A stretch of 6,483 nucleotides of DNA from Hyphomonadaceae bacterium UBA4763 (GTDB lineage Bacteria > Pseudomonadota > Alphaproteobacteria > Caulobacterales > Aquidulcibacteraceae): the NCBI GenBank assembly GCA_002403455.1, contig DHHV01000109.1, positions 1-6,483 on the forward strand. The letters are read 5' to 3'. Under the pieces are notes generated by a model. The model searched no databases. It was not told the origin of the DNA and worked only from the letters and a program-made list of their open reading frames with translations. Made by a program: the position numbers and the translations under genes. Shown here piece by piece: positions 6,421 to 6,483 of the stretch (positions are counted from its first letter, which is position 1; the number at the start of each line of letters is the position of its first letter).

Positions 6421-6482
6421 CGTGAGAGCTCCAGCGCGGGCATCACGGCGCGCGGCAGGATGGCGCCGCGATGCTGGATGAC
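6417..6482 (-). CDS. C-terminal 21 codons of an unidentified upstream operon gene
   Basis: On the minus strand a frame enters from the right edge and reads VIQHRGAILPRAVMPALELSR, then TGA at 6417-6419. The composition is protein-like and the stop overlaps the TTG start of the glucuronidase in the pattern TTGA, the common coupled-gene arrangement. The other frame there (that of the glucuronidase) is also open but reads as Arg-, Ala- and His-rich sequence. I do not recognise the family from so short a tail. By context it is probably another gene of glucuronide or pectin use. Confidence 0.5.
   Translation of the reverse strand, partial: VIQHRGAILPRAVMPALELSR
6429..6432 (-). promoter_or_regulatory. 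Ribosome binding site for the TTG start of the beta-glucuronidase gene
   Basis: GGAG on the minus strand lies 8 nt before the TTG at 6420. There is no upstream ATG or GTG in frame before the window edge that would fit better, and the TTG shares bases with the TGA of the preceding gene. Confidence 0.65.
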
Positions 6483-6483
6483 G

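Overview
The window carries the distal part of a tightly packed minus-strand operon for uronic-acid-containing glycans. It reads from the right edge leftward, and the tail of an unrelated plus-strand gene sits at the left edge. The sequence is GC-rich, and the products include a lipid-free Sec signal peptide, a Tat-like leader and an MelB-type symporter. This suggests a Gram-negative heterotrophic bacterium, probably a proteobacterium (alphaproteobacteria are my best guess, with low certainty), that feeds on plant material.

Layout in transcription order (minus strand): (1) 21 codons of the 3' end of an unidentified gene at 6417-6482; (2) a glycoside hydrolase family 2 beta-glucuronidase at 4573-6420, starting at a TTG inside a TTGA overlap with the previous stop; (3) a glycoside-pentoside-hexuronide (GPH) cation symporter at 3177-4610, overlapping the hydrolase by 38 nt; (4) an enolase-superfamily (mandelate racemase subgroup) enzyme with an N-terminal export signal at 1976-3184, overlapping the symporter by 8 nt; (5) after a 63-nt gap, an exported family 28 (polygalacturonase-type) beta-helix hydrolase at 536-1912. 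Every start has a recognisable Shine-Dalgarno sequence.

A noncoding stretch of 332 nt (204-535) separates this operon from the converging plus-strand gene, whose C-terminal 66 codons (3-203) look like a SnoaL/NTF2-like protein. This stretch holds two hairpins and a pair of imperfect inverted repeats about 220 bp apart.

Proposed working model (inference): the exported GH28 enzyme trims a galacturonan or rhamnogalacturonan-type polymer in the periplasm or outside the cell. The GPH symporter imports glucuronides or hexuronides with a cation. The cytoplasmic beta-glucuronidase releases glucuronic acid. The enolase-superfamily protein probably dehydrates or isomerises an acid sugar, but its apparent export puts it on the other side of the membrane from the glucuronidase, which is the oddest point of the locus. 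No phage, CRISPR, tRNA, rRNA or intact insertion sequence was seen.
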